Shown here: positions 38,718 through 50,745 of the stretch, one piece after another
Layout of the letters: each line of letters starts with the position of its first letter
Position numbering within the stretch: the stretch's first letter is position 1
Source: Oegoconia quadripuncta
Taxonomy: Eukaryota > Arthropoda > Insecta > Lepidoptera > Autostichidae
Length of the DNA stretch: 64,000 bases
Direction of reading: 5' to 3'
Assembly (NCBI GenBank): GCA_949316235.1
Contig: OX438749.1
Location: 18,058,414-18,122,413 of the forward strand
Notes under the pieces: generated by a model
The model's input: the letters and a program-made list of their open reading frames with translations, nothing else
Told to the model about the DNA's origin: nothing
Databases searched by the model: none
Program-made: the position numbers and the translations under genes

Positions 38718-39115
38718 ATTTTTTTCATGCACAACGGGTTGGTACTTGACCTCAATCATACCTGATGTTAAGTGAAGATGAGGTCGAAGATGAAAGCGTA
38801 CTGACCCGGAAACCCCAACACATTTGGAGGACTGGCTATCTTATCTCTGACAACCGGAACACAACAATGCTATTGACATTGCTGCTTGGTGGCAGATTTA
38901 GATAAGATGGGGGTAGCTAGCCAGGCGGACATTTAAAATGCCCTACCACCAACCAAACCGAGTACTTAGATGTACCCCGCTGGGGATCGAATCCGCGCCC
39001 TCCGAATCATAAACCCAATGTTGTTTACATTGAGCCACGGAGGCGGTTATTGCTAAACTCCCTTGCCCAGTCAGACCATTTGCCTAGTTTGGGACTAGAT
39101 AATTGGTGTAAGTGT
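38718..39115 (-). repeat. SINE S2, near full length, with an S1 tail piece
   Basis: Minus-strand S2 from TTTTCATGCACAACGGGTTG to the tRNA-like head at about 39050. A 40-base S1 tail (CTAGTTTGGGACTAGATAAT) follows on the plus strand at 39075-39115. Confidence 0.75.
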
Positions 39116-40158
39116 CAAAAAGATACTCGGAATTTCTGTAGGTAAGTACAAAAAAAAATCGTAAAATTTTTGATTTTTTTTTATTTAATGTAATGTAATT
39201 ATGGATTATAGAAAATAAATTTAGGTAATCTTAGTATCTTTTATGCAATAAAGTTCAAAGTAGTAATTTTTAGTTTTATAACGAAATTAATTTGTATCCC
39301 AAAACCATGCTGCTGATTCATTAGAAAATATTTATATTCTTTCACTGACAGGAACTCTTTCCATGTGCAATAAATTAGGAACTTTAAAATTATAGGAAGT
39401 GCCACCCCAAAATGCACGTAGTTCCAGTGATAACGCCGCTATTTTTAAGTTCTCTATTTATACTGTAACTATGCTGGTGTACAATAAAGAATATTTGTAT
39501 TAAAATAAATAATTTATTTGTGATACAGAAGTAAAATGCAATAGAGTGATGTTAGCGGCAGAAGTGACAGAGCTCTGTGATCCGCACATTGGCATACAAA
39601 TGTATGGCTTTTAAAAATTAGATACTTGGAGACTTTAGAATACTATACAATTCATGCATAGATGGGATGAATAATCTTATTTTGAAGTTTTCATGCAACT
39701 CCATGAAACCTTTGGTGTATATGGCGTATCGGCGTCCTGACCCAATGGCTGCCAAAATACTTTTAGTTTCAAATGGTGAAAATTTTGAGGTAAGGGTTCT
39801 TTGAGAGCTATTGCCTAGCCTAGGACAGCCCAAGCTAATCAAAAATTTGGTCTAATCACTGGTCTATAATTCAATTGAAGCGGCACACATACGGGGGGTA
39901 ACACGTTTAGGCACAGAAGTAATAGTAGCGAGTTTCCGTGAAGGTCGTAAGCTCTAAGACGAATATTCCATACATTGCACTGACAGAAGATACCAAACGA
40001 AAATGAAATGCCAATGTTTACTCGTATAAAATTGGTGACATTTATCAGGCTTGTGCTAAAGCTATTATTTGTTTCAAGTAGAAAATCGAAGTGACCTCAA
40101 ATCTTACTAGTGAAAAGTGACTTTCATTATAAAAAATATTTACTGATTGTGCACCAAG

Positions 40159-43100
40159 ATGCCGCATTCAACGCACCGTCGATCAAGTGTCACCGGCGAG
40201 CACCGCACAAGCGTAGGCGGTCATGCTGACGAGTCTGAGCTTAACCTTCTCAAGGAGGAAACCCACACCGGAGACCATTTCCTCACGCCCCAGCAACTCG
40301 AAACAGTTTTTCGTACCAACATTGAAAGTGGCCTCACGGAAAGCTTCGCCAAAGAACTCCTTGAACAATACGGACCGAACGCACTAAAGGAGCTTAAAGG
40401 TACCAGCTATTGGAAGATCTTCCGGCACAACCTCTTCGGCTGGTTCCAGTGCGTGTTGTGGGTTGGCGCTTTTCTTAATTTAGGAGCGTACTTCTTTTCC
40501 AATTTTACCCACACCGAAGGTGAAAGCGGCGGACATACCGAAAAGGAGTACCTTTACTTATTTTGTGTGATCTCCCTTACTGTCATCGGCACTGGACTTT
40601 TCGGATTTTACCAAGAAGCGAAGAATGTAGCGGTCATGAGTGGTTTTCAAAAAATGGTCCCACCACAAGCTGTTGTTATTCGTGAAGGAGTACGAAAAGT
40701 TATACCAAATTGCGATATAGTGCTAGGTGACATAGTCGAGATGACGGGTGGGGAAGTTGTACCAGCTGACGTCAGGATATTAAAATGTTCTAATTTTAAA
40801 ACAGACATGGCATCCCTTACTGGGGAATCGGAACCAGTCTCCCACAGGACGGAATGCACTCACGCTAATCCACTTGAATCGAAAAACATGGCTTATTTCA
40901 GCTGTCCGATTACCGAAGGCACTGCAAGAGGACTGGTCATTGCGACCGGAGAAATGACTCAAATAGGGAAAATTGCTGGTCTTGTCACTGGCTTAGAGAA
41001 AGAGGAAACACCAATTGCCAAAGAAATTACTCATTTTATTAAAATAATTTGTGGTGTAGCATTTTTCTTTGGTATAATATTTTTTATCATGGTGTATGTA
41101 ATACAGAAGAGCTGGATATCAGCTTTACAGTATATGCTAGGTATAATTTTGGCCAATGTGCCAGAGGGTCTGATCGTCACTTTGACTGTTTGTATGACTC
41201 TATCGGCTAAACAATTAAAGAAAAAGAACTGCCTCGCTAAAACTCTGCAGGCTGTGGAAACCTTAGGCTCTACTTCATGTATATGCTCCGATAAAACAGG
41301 GACATTAACAGTGAATAAAATGACTGTTTCCCATTTGTTCTGTAATTTTACAATCTATGACAGAAGCGATCATTCCCACGTTTCTGATTCCACATATTCA
41401 GAATTGTGTTTAGCGGCGTCTCTCAACCTTAAGGCTGTTTTTGTACATGATAGTATGCATTTGCCAATCGACAAGAGAAAAGTTTTAGGTGATGCATCAG
41501 AATGTGCAATATTAAGATATATGGAAGAGAATCGATCAGCAACGCAAACACGAGAAGAGAACCCTAAAGAAGCCGAGATACCCTTCAGTTCCGCCTATAA
41601 ATACCAACTTACAATCCATCGCCTGATGTCTACAAAAAGCTACTATTTAATTATGAAAGGTGCTCCTGAAATCATATTGGAGTATTGTTCTGCTGTACTG
41701 ACTGAGGAGGGTATACAACCTCTCACTCCGCAACTTAAAAAAGAGTTGAAGGAAAATTTTATAAAACTAGCGAATATGGGTGAGCGCGTGATTGGCTACT
41801 GTGACTACAAATTACCATTAGATAATTATCCTCTTGGTTATCAATTTGATACCGAGCAACGTAATTTTCCTATGGAAGGTTTATCATTCGTTGGGGCTAT
41901 ATCTATGATTGATCCGCCTAGGTCTGAAGTGAAAGGTGCTATTGCTATATGCAAACAGGCGGGAATTAAAGTATCCATGGTAACCGGTGATCATCCCGTG
42001 ACTGCATTGGCCATTTCTCGACAAGTTGGAACTATTACTTATCCTACTGCTTATGATTACGCCTTCGAACATCACATTGAAGTATCAGATGTGCCACCAC
42101 ATATTAAAAATCAATTCCAATCTGCGGTTATAATTGGCGATGAACTACGGAAAATGACCGCTTCTGATTTAAAATTTGCTATAACTAAATATAAAGAAAT
42201 TACATTCGCCAGAACCAGTCCTCAGCAAAAATTGTTTATTGTAGAAAATTATCAAGCGATGAAATACGTGGTCGCGGTTACAGGAGACGGTGTCAACGAT
42301 TCCCCGGCTTTAAAGAAAGCTGATATCGGCGTGGCTATGGGAATTAATGGCACAGAAGTTTCGAAGCAAGCCGCTGATATGATCTTATTGGATGATAATT
42401 TTGCATCGATAGTTCTAGGGGTAAAAGAAGGCAGACGAATATTCGATAATCTCAAAAAAACGATCGCTTATACATTAACATCGAACACACCTGAAATGTT
42501 ACCATTTGTTTTATATGCGTTACTGGGAATGCCCCTGCCTCTTACTTTGATGCTAATTCTGGTTATTAATGTAGGCACTGATTTATTGCCAGCTATGAGT
42601 CTAGCATACGAGGATTCTGAGGAGGACATTATGAGTATACCACCCCGCAAGTTGTCAGATCACCTTGTCGACAGAGTTTTGATTTACATGGCTTACTTCC
42701 AAGTAGGTATGATTCAGTTTTTCTCTGGCATGTATTCTTACTTCATAATATTCGCCGTTGAAGGTTTCTTTCCGTCTAGTTTGCTTTTTATTCGCAAAAG
42801 TTGGGAGCAGGCGTCTGGAATGGTTTCAGACTCTTACGGTCGATCTTGGTCGTACGATGAGAGAAAGAGGGTAGAGAGGAAGGCGCAAACGGCTTATTTC
42901 GTGTCAATTTGCTTAACCCAGATAACTGATGTTATAATATGTAAGACTAGGAGAGTTTCTCTTCTCAAGAAAGGGATGAAAAATCATGTACTTAATGCCG
43001 GTATTGCTGTGGACTTGGTGGCCGCACTGTTTGTTACTTACACTCCTCTTTGCCACGAGATCTTTAACACAGAGCCTCTGAAATGGTACGACTTCTTTCT

Positions 43101-43203
43101 GGCTACACCTTTCATGTTGCTTATGATTGTTGCTGATGAGTTGCGAAGGTACTTAATCAGGTCCAACACATCTAAATGGATTGAGAGTGAAACATATTAT
43201 TGA
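40159..43203 (+). CDS. Intronless, divergent Na+/K+-ATPase alpha-subunit paralog (P2C ATPase)
   Basis: 1,014 residues from ATG 40159, preceded by an in-frame stop at 40144. Layout is that of Na+/K+-ATPase alpha: TGES (221-224, actuator), M4 NVPEG (334-338), phosphorylation site CSDKTGTLT (Asp378), KGAPE (500-504), DPPR (585-588), TGDGVNDSP (708-716), M5 SNTPE (775-779), the M8 QITD, and C-terminal ETYY. Ten membrane segments fit. The alpha family pumps 3 Na+ out for 2 K+ in at the plasma membrane with a beta subunit. Unlike the usual alpha gene this one has no intron. Asp804 of M6 is Asn here while Asp808 remains, and ouabain-contact positions are changed, so ion use may differ. Intact frame and catalytic motifs argue for a working gene; tissue and partner are unknown. 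Confidence 0.93.
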   Translation: MPHSTHRRSSVTGEHRTSVGGHADESELNLLKEETHTGDHFLTPQQLETVFRTNIESGLTESFAKELLEQYGPNALKELKGTSYWKIFRHNLFGWFQCVLWVGAFLNLGAYFFSNFTHTEGESGGHTEKEYLYLFCVISLTVIGTGLFGFYQEAKNVAVMSGFQKMVPPQAVVIREGVRKVIPNCDIVLGDIVEMTGGEVVPADVRILKCSNFKTDMASLTGESEPVSHRTECTHANPLESKNMAYFSCPITEGTARGLVIATGEMTQIGKIAGLVTGLEKEETPIAKEITHFIKIICGVAFFFGIIFFIMVYVIQKSWISALQYMLGIILANVPEGLIVTLTVCMTLSAKQLKKKNCLAKTLQAVETLGSTSCICSDKTGTLTVNKMTVSHLFCNFTIYDRSDHSHVSDSTYSELCLAASLNLKAVFVHDSMHLPIDKRKVLGDASECAILRYMEENRSATQTREENPKEAEIPFSSAYKYQLTIHRLMSTKSYYLIMKGAPEIILEYCSAVLTEEGIQPLTPQLKKELKENFIKLANMGERVIGYCDYKLPLDNYPLGYQFDTEQRNFPMEGLSFVGAISMIDPPRSEVKGAIAICKQAGIKVSMVTGDHPVTALAISRQVGTITYPTAYDYAFEHHIEVSDVPPHIKNQFQSAVIIGDELRKMTASDLKFAITKYKEITFARTSPQQKLFIVENYQAMKYVVAVTGDGVNDSPALKKADIGVAMGINGTEVSKQAADMILLDDNFASIVLGVKEGRRIFDNLKKTIAYTLTSNTPEMLPFVLYALLGMPLPLTLMLILVINVGTDLLPAMSLAYEDSEEDIMSIPPRKLSDHLVDRVLIYMAYFQVGMIQFFSGMYSYFIIFAVEGFFPSSLLFIRKSWEQASGMVSDSYGRSWSYDERKRVERKAQTAYFVSICLTQITDVIICKTRRVSLLKKGMKNHVLNAGIAVDLVAALFVTYTPLCHEIFNTEPLKWYDFFLATPFMLLMIVADELRRYLIRSNTSKWIESETYY

Positions 43204-44320
43204 AACTTAGTACGTGTGTAAATCACATTATCTTTATATATTTTGTCTTATCTAAATAGGCTAGCCTAACTATGATGGTAGGTGTAGTTAGAAAATTTTC
43301 ATTGGGAACTTGTATTTCATTTTGTTGCCGAGAAATATGATTAGGTACGATAGTATGCTCCACAATATAGTTAGAGCACCTATTTATCTAGTTTTGCATG
43401 TGTTGCTGATAATGTATGGAATAGCAGTGACTTCCAGGTAGAGACAGTTAATTTTTACCTCTCTTTGTTATATAAGTTGAGTATTATAATATTTTGGAAA
43501 GTACTACATTTGCTTACAGCTCCTTGATAAGTTTAAATTAGTTTTAATTTTTATAAAGAGCTAAAGTGCTTAGTTAAGTTCTTTGTGAAAGAGGAAAAGG
43601 GTATACGTTGATCCTAATTTGATTTGTAACATATAGCCCTCTACTCCCACCTGTCCTGCTAGCTATCATGGTCTTGATTGTATTTAACCTGTTTCGGGTT
43701 CCAATTGGTTTGTTTTAATCTAGTTATAATGTGTCATTATACTTCTTTAAGTCTTTATCGTTTTTATTTTACAACTGACGATGAACTGATTACTTCCGTG
43801 TCGAAAGTAGGGGTAGACCTACACCAGACGTAAATCAATGAGTAGTGTTCCAAGGCTACTTCTACAAAAATCCCATAGATGGCTGTGAACACAAGATTTG
43901 GTGATGGCTATTGGAACCTCTAGATGTGCAAAGACCAAGACATTGTAATCAGTTTCCTTAAATTTAGTGGACATACTGAAGGGTCTAACTTTTGCCAGTA
44001 TTTTGGTGTTATGGTATCCAGGCACCACCCATCTTTCTATTTCATCAATTAATAGATAAGATTAATTATGTCTTTCGAGTCGAGTCGAGTCGAGCCACCA
44101 AAGGCGGACAGGATATCAGAAAGACCGTTTATTGCCCGTGGTCCGATCGCCGAGTTCTACTGATCGATCGATAATAGAACGAGGTAATGGTCTGTCACTG
44201 ACGTAATACGGGCTCGATCACCTTACATCTTTCAGGTGGCCACCTGCGTGCGAAGTTCGAGTTTTGTCTCGTTTTTAACTTTACCATCGCGTTCGCGTTT
44301 ACCACACCAGTGTGACTACG

Positions 44321-44326
44321 AATAAA
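44321..44326 (+). terminator. Possible polyadenylation signal for the ATPase
   Basis: First AATAAA found downstream, 1.1 kb after the stop. Weak evidence; a variant signal nearer the stop is possible. Confidence 0.3.
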
Positions 44327-44824
44327 TGAAAAGAACCACAGTCACACCAATCTGGCAAATTGGTGTGACTACGGATCCTTTGGGACTTTTACCTACACAC
44401 AAATCACAAATTCAATTATGACTAGGTATTTATTATTTGATATTTATTATGTATTTGTATAGGTAATTTATATTTATTTAGTTATCTGTTTATAATATTT
44501 TAAGTAGTTTAGTAGTAGTATTTGTGTAATAGGTATCTCGTTATTTTTTTTATTCCGCAATTTTATTTGTTCCTTATGTTGATGTTTGAAATGTTGCTCG
44601 CGTGTAACATTTCTAACATCCAATAGGGTTACCTGGAAGAGATCTCTTTGGAGATAAGCTCACATTTGTATATGTGTTTTGATTGTAATCGGTCTGTATT
44701 TTTTTTTATAGATATATAATTATAACACCTAGGTATGTACCTATTCAAAGCAGATAATAATTCTATTTCAATCATCGTTTCTTGGGAGTTTTCTAAATGT
44801 TCAATTTATATTTATATTTTTAAC

Positions 44825-45055
44825 TAGCTTTCTGACCGCGGCTTCGCCTGCGTGGGATAACTTGTTAATTTGTTAATCCCGCGGGAACTACTCACTTTAT
44901 CGGGATAAAAGTTATCCTATGTCTTAATCCAGGATATATTCTACTTATATACCAAATTTCATCCAAATCCGTTCAGCCGTTTCGACGTGATTCAGCAAGA
45001 AACAAACAAATATCCAAACTATCGCCTTTAAAATATTAGTTAGATTTTTAACAGT
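44825..45055 (-). mobile_element. Short non-autonomous Helitron-like repeat
   Basis: Left end CTAGCTTTCTGACCGCGGCTTCGCCTGCGTGG carries the CTAG terminus (minus strand) and GC-rich end. It contains ATTTCATCCAAATCCGTTCA and ends near TTAGTTAG. A plus-strand relative is at 50160-50400. Confidence 0.6.
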
Positions 45056-46224
45056 CAGAGCGTATACGTAGTCCAGTAAAAATACATAATTTTTGTCGTG
45101 CAACTTCCTATAATCTTAAATTTCCTGATTTTTTGTAGAAGGACAGAGTACCTACCTATCAGTAATAGTATAAAAATGTATTCTAACCATTGATAGCTAG
45201 CTTTAGGTATAGTATATAGGTATTTAGTTATAAAAACCTAATATACCACTGTGAACTTCATTGCCTTGTAGAAGATCCCAAAATAATTTTCTGAAAAATT
45301 AATCAATGGCTACTTTATATTAATTTGCCATCGGTGCAGATTTTCATGAGTTATATGGAAGTTACTTTATACTTACTTTGTATAGATCGATTTAGTAGCA
45401 TAGTTACTGAAGTATATTCTCCGACGAAATGAAATCACATTATTAAATTTAATATAATAGTCCATGTTTTATTACTAAATACCTATACTACATCTAAAAC
45501 AAGCTACAGATTTGTATAAAATCTATCTATCCATGTGCATAAATTCACAGCCTTTAAGATTATAGGAAGTAAAACGTGTATTCTTACAGGACATAGGTAC
45601 ATACCGCCACTACACGCCTTGCGCTCAAACAAAGAAAAAACAATTTGAGGAATATTTTATTTCCATTCCATAACACATGGAGATCAGCGATGTTTTATTC
45701 ACTGGGCTGATGGTGTTATCACTTGGCTGTATGAGACTTACGTTATTGGCCATATCGAATAGTGCCGTTTTAGAAAATAACTTCACTACTTGCGTTTATA
45801 ACACACGCGAGTTTTATGAGATCTAAAAGCGGTGAAATTTGATCCACTTTACGAGCAAGTATGTTGAAAAATGGTATTATTATATCAGCCACAGGACGTT
45901 CACTGTTGTACATAGCCCTCCTCATTTTGAGTTTAAATAATGTTAAATAGCTTATGTCAGGTCTGGTGGCACCTTGTATGATACACATACGTGTGGGCGC
46001 GGCCGGCCGATATGAATTTTAACCAGTTCGCGAGTTCGGCGACCATGCGCCCGGCGAATAGAATGTGACCCACTTATGTTGAGCCGAATACATACATATG
46101 TTTCTGAGACAAGACAACGGCCGGTACCTAGGTACAGTCGATATCAAAACTTAATTTCGGCACGGTCACGATCTGATTTAAGAAATAGTCGAAATTTGTC
46201 ACAAGATATCAAAATTTTCTATCT

Positions 46225-46552
46225 CCGTGAACTGGCTCAATGTAAACAACATAGGGTTACGATTCGGAAGTCGCGGGTTCGATCCCCAGCGAGGTACCTA
46301 CATGTTTAGTACTACTCGATTAGGTTGGTGGTAGGTCATTTTAAATGTCAGCCTGGCTAGCTACCACCATCTTATTCATCCGTCGCCAAACAGCAATGTT
46401 ATAGTATTGTTGTGTTCCGGTTGTCAGAGATAAGATAGTCTTCCCCAAATAGGATGGAGTTTCCGGGTCCGTACGTTTCCACCTTGAGCCTCATCTTCAC
46501 TTAACAACAGGTGTGATTGAGGTTAAGTGCCAACCCGTTGTGCATAAAAAAA
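46225..46552 (+). repeat. SINE family S2, near full length
   Basis: The tRNA-like head (GGCTCAATGTAAACAACATA, box B GGTTCGATCCC) is intact, followed by the body and the end TTGTGCATAAAAAAAAATG. Confidence 0.8.
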
Positions 46553-47349
46553 AATGCATCGCAATTTCAAACGTAGTATAGACAGTTATTCGATACATAA
46601 TACAAAGGTGTTCAATAAAATCTTGACATGGGAATGTATATCGAATTATGTAGTTCATGGTGCGTGTCGCAGTAGCGTTCCGTAGCCATTTTAAAGTACA
46701 AAGTTATTTTGGCAGTTGATTACGAAATTTTTATAGACCCAACTACCGTAAAAGTAGAGCTTACTCAGCTGTGACAATTTACCTTTTAATTTCGCTAGTT
46801 AGTCTAATATTAGAATACTTTCCGAAATCTTAGTTTTAGTTGGTACACGTAACTCTAACAGAAATCACTACTTTACAGCTTAATACTTCGCAAACGGACA
46901 CTATGCCCTGTATCGTTTACAACACAGTCTTGACCACTTTTAAGGTCAAGACAACATACAATATAAGTAGCTGAAACACCTATTCAATGATACCATAAAC
47001 GGTGTATAGGTACAGAATTTAAAAAAATACTCCTATGTTACATTGAAGGTGAGGTAAATCAAACAATTTTTATTTCCCAAATATTATTTCATAATCAAGA
47101 ACTCGCTTTGATGTCCTTTTACCGGCAAGAGAGAAAGAGGTATCTATTCTTGCCATCTGGTTGATCAAACTGCCATTAACCTAATATCTGTCTGCGAATG
47201 TGATATATTTATCGAATTGAAATTGAATAGTGCCGACAAAAAAATGTGCACGTGAGGCCCGTTTGCAGAATACAAGTTTGTAGTGTGATCTTCAATGCTT
47301 TTTATTTTATGCACAACGGTCTGATTGTGGCCTTCAATCGCATTTGATA

Positions 47350-47590
47350 ATATTAAAGTGGATGACGTGTGGTTCCCGCAGAGTATAATAGGACCAACTC
47401 GTTTCTTCCCGTGGGTGTCGTAAAGGCGACTAAGGATCGCGAGCATAACAGCACATAACAGTGATGGTAACTAACCATTGGTGCGGAGCTCCCAAAAAAT
47501 CTGATGATCCTGAATTTGCATCTGAATCCTCCCACGGAACGCGATGCAAATCGCGACTCTAATAGCCTGTCGGCGAAGTCGAATTTAAAA
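47350..47590. repeat. Unclassified interspersed repeat
   Basis: The segment GTGGTTCCCGCAGAGTATAA ... GGTGTCGTAAAGGCGACTAA ... CGGCGAAGTCGAATTT has the look of a LINE 3' region. No second copy is in this window. Confidence 0.4.
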
Positions 47591-48177
47591 GTTATTTTTA
47601 TAATATACCTAAATATATTTAAATCAATTCAATATGTACTTACACCTATAATGCCGTAGATAAACTGATTTCATTTAATAATTTGTTATTATATTCGAAA
47701 TACGAAGAAAAGATAAATAGTGACCGTTAGATATTTTTGTCACTAGATGACTATCGCTACTTATTATGATACAGCTGGACAAATAAATAAGATACAATAG
47801 AGAATGAATGAATCGATAATTATTTCTTTATGTATTTTCTTTTCTGTGGTGCAATAAAGTGTATTTGTATTGTATTGTATTGTATTATTTGTTTTTCAGA
47901 TTTACTTGACTTAAATTTATTTAACAATTTTACTTCTTACTATCTAATATTCTTGCTAACGGCTCTAGCTCTAGCTAACCTTTGATGTCTATCTGCAGTA
48001 ATTAAAAGTTTAATTAGGTAACTAGTTATGTCAGAATGTCGGATTTAATCGAGATTTACAGTACTTTGACGCATATTACTATATTCATGTGTATACTACA
48101 CATAAATAATGTTTATTATGTACTACTTAGTAGATATACGTCGATTGTTTCATTTGCTCGTAGCTATACCTATTAGA

Positions 48178-48711
48178 CCAGGGAAAATACGTTTAGACCT
48201 CGGAAAAACGGGAAAAACGCATTACCGCAATTTTCTTGAGAAATTTAATAGTGTTGTAAATGTAGTAACAATTGCTAAAAATTAAGCATTTGTAAGAAAC
48301 GCAAATAAGTTAAAGTTGAAAAATGTGTTTCTTTAAAAACAAATGCTCAATTTATGGGTATTAATTTTAATTCAAAACATTTAGGGAAATTATCGTCACA
48401 AAATATTAGTTTACATTTTCTTTATAGCTTACATTTTCAGCTAAAACACATGCATGCCTAACTAAAATATGCTTAGTTTTTTATCCATCAGTAAGTTAAC
48501 TGTGTTTAAAAGTCTACCTAATCAAATATCAGTTAGTATTTATTGTTATTGAGATACAAATTAATAATATAGTTTTCTAAATACATCTAGACTAAGCTAT
48601 ATTTTTTAGGTTTAGTTATTCAAAATGACATCTCTAATCTATAAGATAGCAACTATATAATCGGTCCTGAATTATGTTTAGCTAAGCTAATTTTTTACCG
48701 TATTTTCCCTG
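48178..48711 (+). mobile_element. Unnamed about 535-bp DNA element, copy 1
   Basis: Terminal inverted repeats CAGGGAAAATACG and CGTATTTTCCCTG. Internal AT-rich non-coding sequence is shared along its whole length, in reverse orientation, with 63215-63782. No ORF. Likely a non-autonomous cut-and-paste element; target duplication not clear. Confidence 0.75.
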
Positions 48712-49282
48712 ATGTATTTCGCCGGGCGACGACGGCTTGCATAGGCAGGTTGTTAGGGATAATTATCATCAATTGGAAATAGCTAGTAATAATTGGATAC
48801 AATTGCCTCTATTAAAACAAAAATTTAAATAAAAGTAACAAATGTCTTAGGTATTGGTGAGTGTGGCTGTTGCAGGTCGTAGGAGACCTGCATCACTGCG
48901 ACCGTTGCCGATGTATTGTGACGTCACTAACCTACAGTTCGTTGCTCAGGTTTGCCTCTTTGAGGAATGACTGAGGTACTTTTAACCTTTTGGATAAAGA
49001 GGCGTGGTAAAATTTCTATCTGTGGCATGCGGGTATATACTAATATATAGTTTTCCTTATCTCTAAAATCGACGTCGTAATTCCATAGTACTTTCTATAA
49101 TACTGCTGCTGCTTGCATGAAAAAATTATTTTCAGCGTGATTGGTAATGTACTATGTATATGTTAAATAATAAATAATTAGCAACATTTTAAATAAAAAA
49201 ATCATCATTTTCCTGCCCTTATCCCACTCTAGGTGGGGTCGGCACAACATATTTTAAATAAAAAAATATTTATTTGAAATAA

Positions 49283-49545
49283 CCTATTACCCGACAGCCC
49301 CGAAAAGGAGGGAGTATATGTATCTAAGTATGTATATAGATTTCTATGTAACCTTCTGTTGCAGGCGCCATGTTGGATTTTTTACCATAAAAGGCTTTAG
49401 GGTTAAACGGCTCGACCGATTTTGATTTGCAAGGTGTCGTTCGATTGATCTTGATCCCTAGAGTGTCATAGGATACATTTTATGGTAAAAAATCCAACAT
49501 GGCGCCTGCAAAATAAAAATATGCTGTCGGGTTTTTGCTTTTTAA
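49283..49545 (+). mobile_element. MITE-like repeat with ACCCGACAGC termini
   Basis: Left ACCCGACAGCCCCGAAAAGG and right ATGCTGTCGGGT are complementary at the ends. An internal inverted pair, GGCGCCATGTTGGATTTTTTACC at about 49368 and its complement at about 49482, gives a second stem. Confidence 0.7.
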
Positions 49546-49569
49546 ATACTTAAACAGTTATGTACTTTC

Positions 49570-49890
49570 ACATCTGAAATATCTCATCATCAGCCCGTAA
49601 ACATCCCACTGCAGGGATATAGGTCTTCCCTTGTATATGAAGGGAGTATGGGCCATAGTCCGCCACGTTAGCCCAATGCGGGTTGGGGACTTCACATGCC
49701 TTAGAATTTTTATTTCTCAGGCATGCAGGTTTCCTCACCACGTTTTCCTTCACCTTTTAAGAGCAGTCGGATAAATGTACATAAGTAATTAAATTTAAAA
49801 ACTCATTGGTGCATGGCCTGCCGGGGAATCGAACCCAGACCTCCCAAATTAGGTAACCGCGTCTTAACCGCTGAGCCACCGACGCTCTTA
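49570..49890 (-). repeat. SINE family S3, near full length
   Basis: Minus-strand copy. The tRNA-like head at the right end includes CCGGGGAATCGAACCCAGAC and GCTGAGCCACCGACGCTC; the 3' end at the left contains CATCCCACTGCAGGGATATA. Confidence 0.78.
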
Positions 49891-50159
49891 TCTGAAATAT
49901 GTCAATTAATTATTCTGCAACACACCGTATATCATGCATGTGATTTAAATTTATGGCCTGATTGCCTGTGACCGTGTGTTCAGAACGTATTTGGATACAG
50001 TATTGAAATTGCAAATTAGATTACCTAATTAAAAATATTGCAGGTAAAAAATCCACTGATAAAGGTAATAAAAATTATGAAAAGCTCTTTAACATAATAA
50101 TATGTAAAGTTATACATGGAAAAGTTAAACATTTATTTTCCATAGAACAATTTAATATA

Positions 50160-50745
50160 ACAAATATCAATATCTAACTACCTACTAAATGAGAAAGTTT
50201 GGATTTTTGTTTGTTAGTTGCTCAATCGCGGCGAAACGGATGAACGGATTTGGATGAAATTTGATGTTTAGGTAGAAGATACCCTAGATTAAAACATAGA
50301 ATATTTTTTTTCTCGATTAAGTGAGTAGTTCCCGCGGGAGAAACAAATTAAACATATCTGCGACAAAGTTATTCTACGCAGGCGAATTCCAGGTGGAAAG
50401 TTAATAAGAAATAAAAGTGTATTTCCGCAACCTGAGACTAACAGAATAAAACCAGCTCGCAGAACCTGTACGTACGAACAATAAAGTTCATAGGTACATA
50501 TCCAGTCTAAGTACGAACAATTTGCATTTTATCGAACACTTTGTATTTAAGACATATATATGCACTTTAAATAGGGAGGGGAAGGCCTAAGCGCAATTAC
50601 TTTGACCAAGTGAAAGAAAGGTGAATGTCGTGTCGTCCCAAGAGGTTAAATCGAGGGCGGAAAGCATACGCGTGGTCAATACTCCACCGATAGGAGCATA
50701 GCTCTTAAATTGAAGAAGAAGACACTTAATTGAATGTAGTGTGCT
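50160..50745 (+). repeat. Helitron-like repeat and RTE LINE fragment
   Basis: 50160-50400: GGATGAACGGATTTGGATGA ... TTATTCTACGCAGGCGAA, the reverse of the 44825 element. 50575-50745: a reading frame RPKRNYFDQVKE-like, then GGCGGAAAGCATACGCGTGG, which looks like an RTE-type LINE C-terminal piece. Confidence 0.45.

Larger units (their letters stand above)
34081..40158. other. Intergenic stretch, repeats only
   Basis: Between WDR81 and the ATPase. Besides the repeats listed separately I see AT-rich sequence without coding potential (35.2-37.4 kb and 39.1-40.1 kb). No convincing promoter for the ATPase could be placed; a TATAAAA at about 40129 is too close to its ATG to serve as a normal TATA box. 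Confidence 0.55.

Noticed and set aside
40125..40140. TATA box for the ATPase
   Set aside because: TATAAAA lies about 25 bases before the ATG, which would put the start of transcription at or inside the coding region.
40147..40158. Upstream TTG start for the ATPase
   Set aside because: It is not ATG; the first in-frame ATG after the stop at 40144 is at 40159 with an acceptable context.
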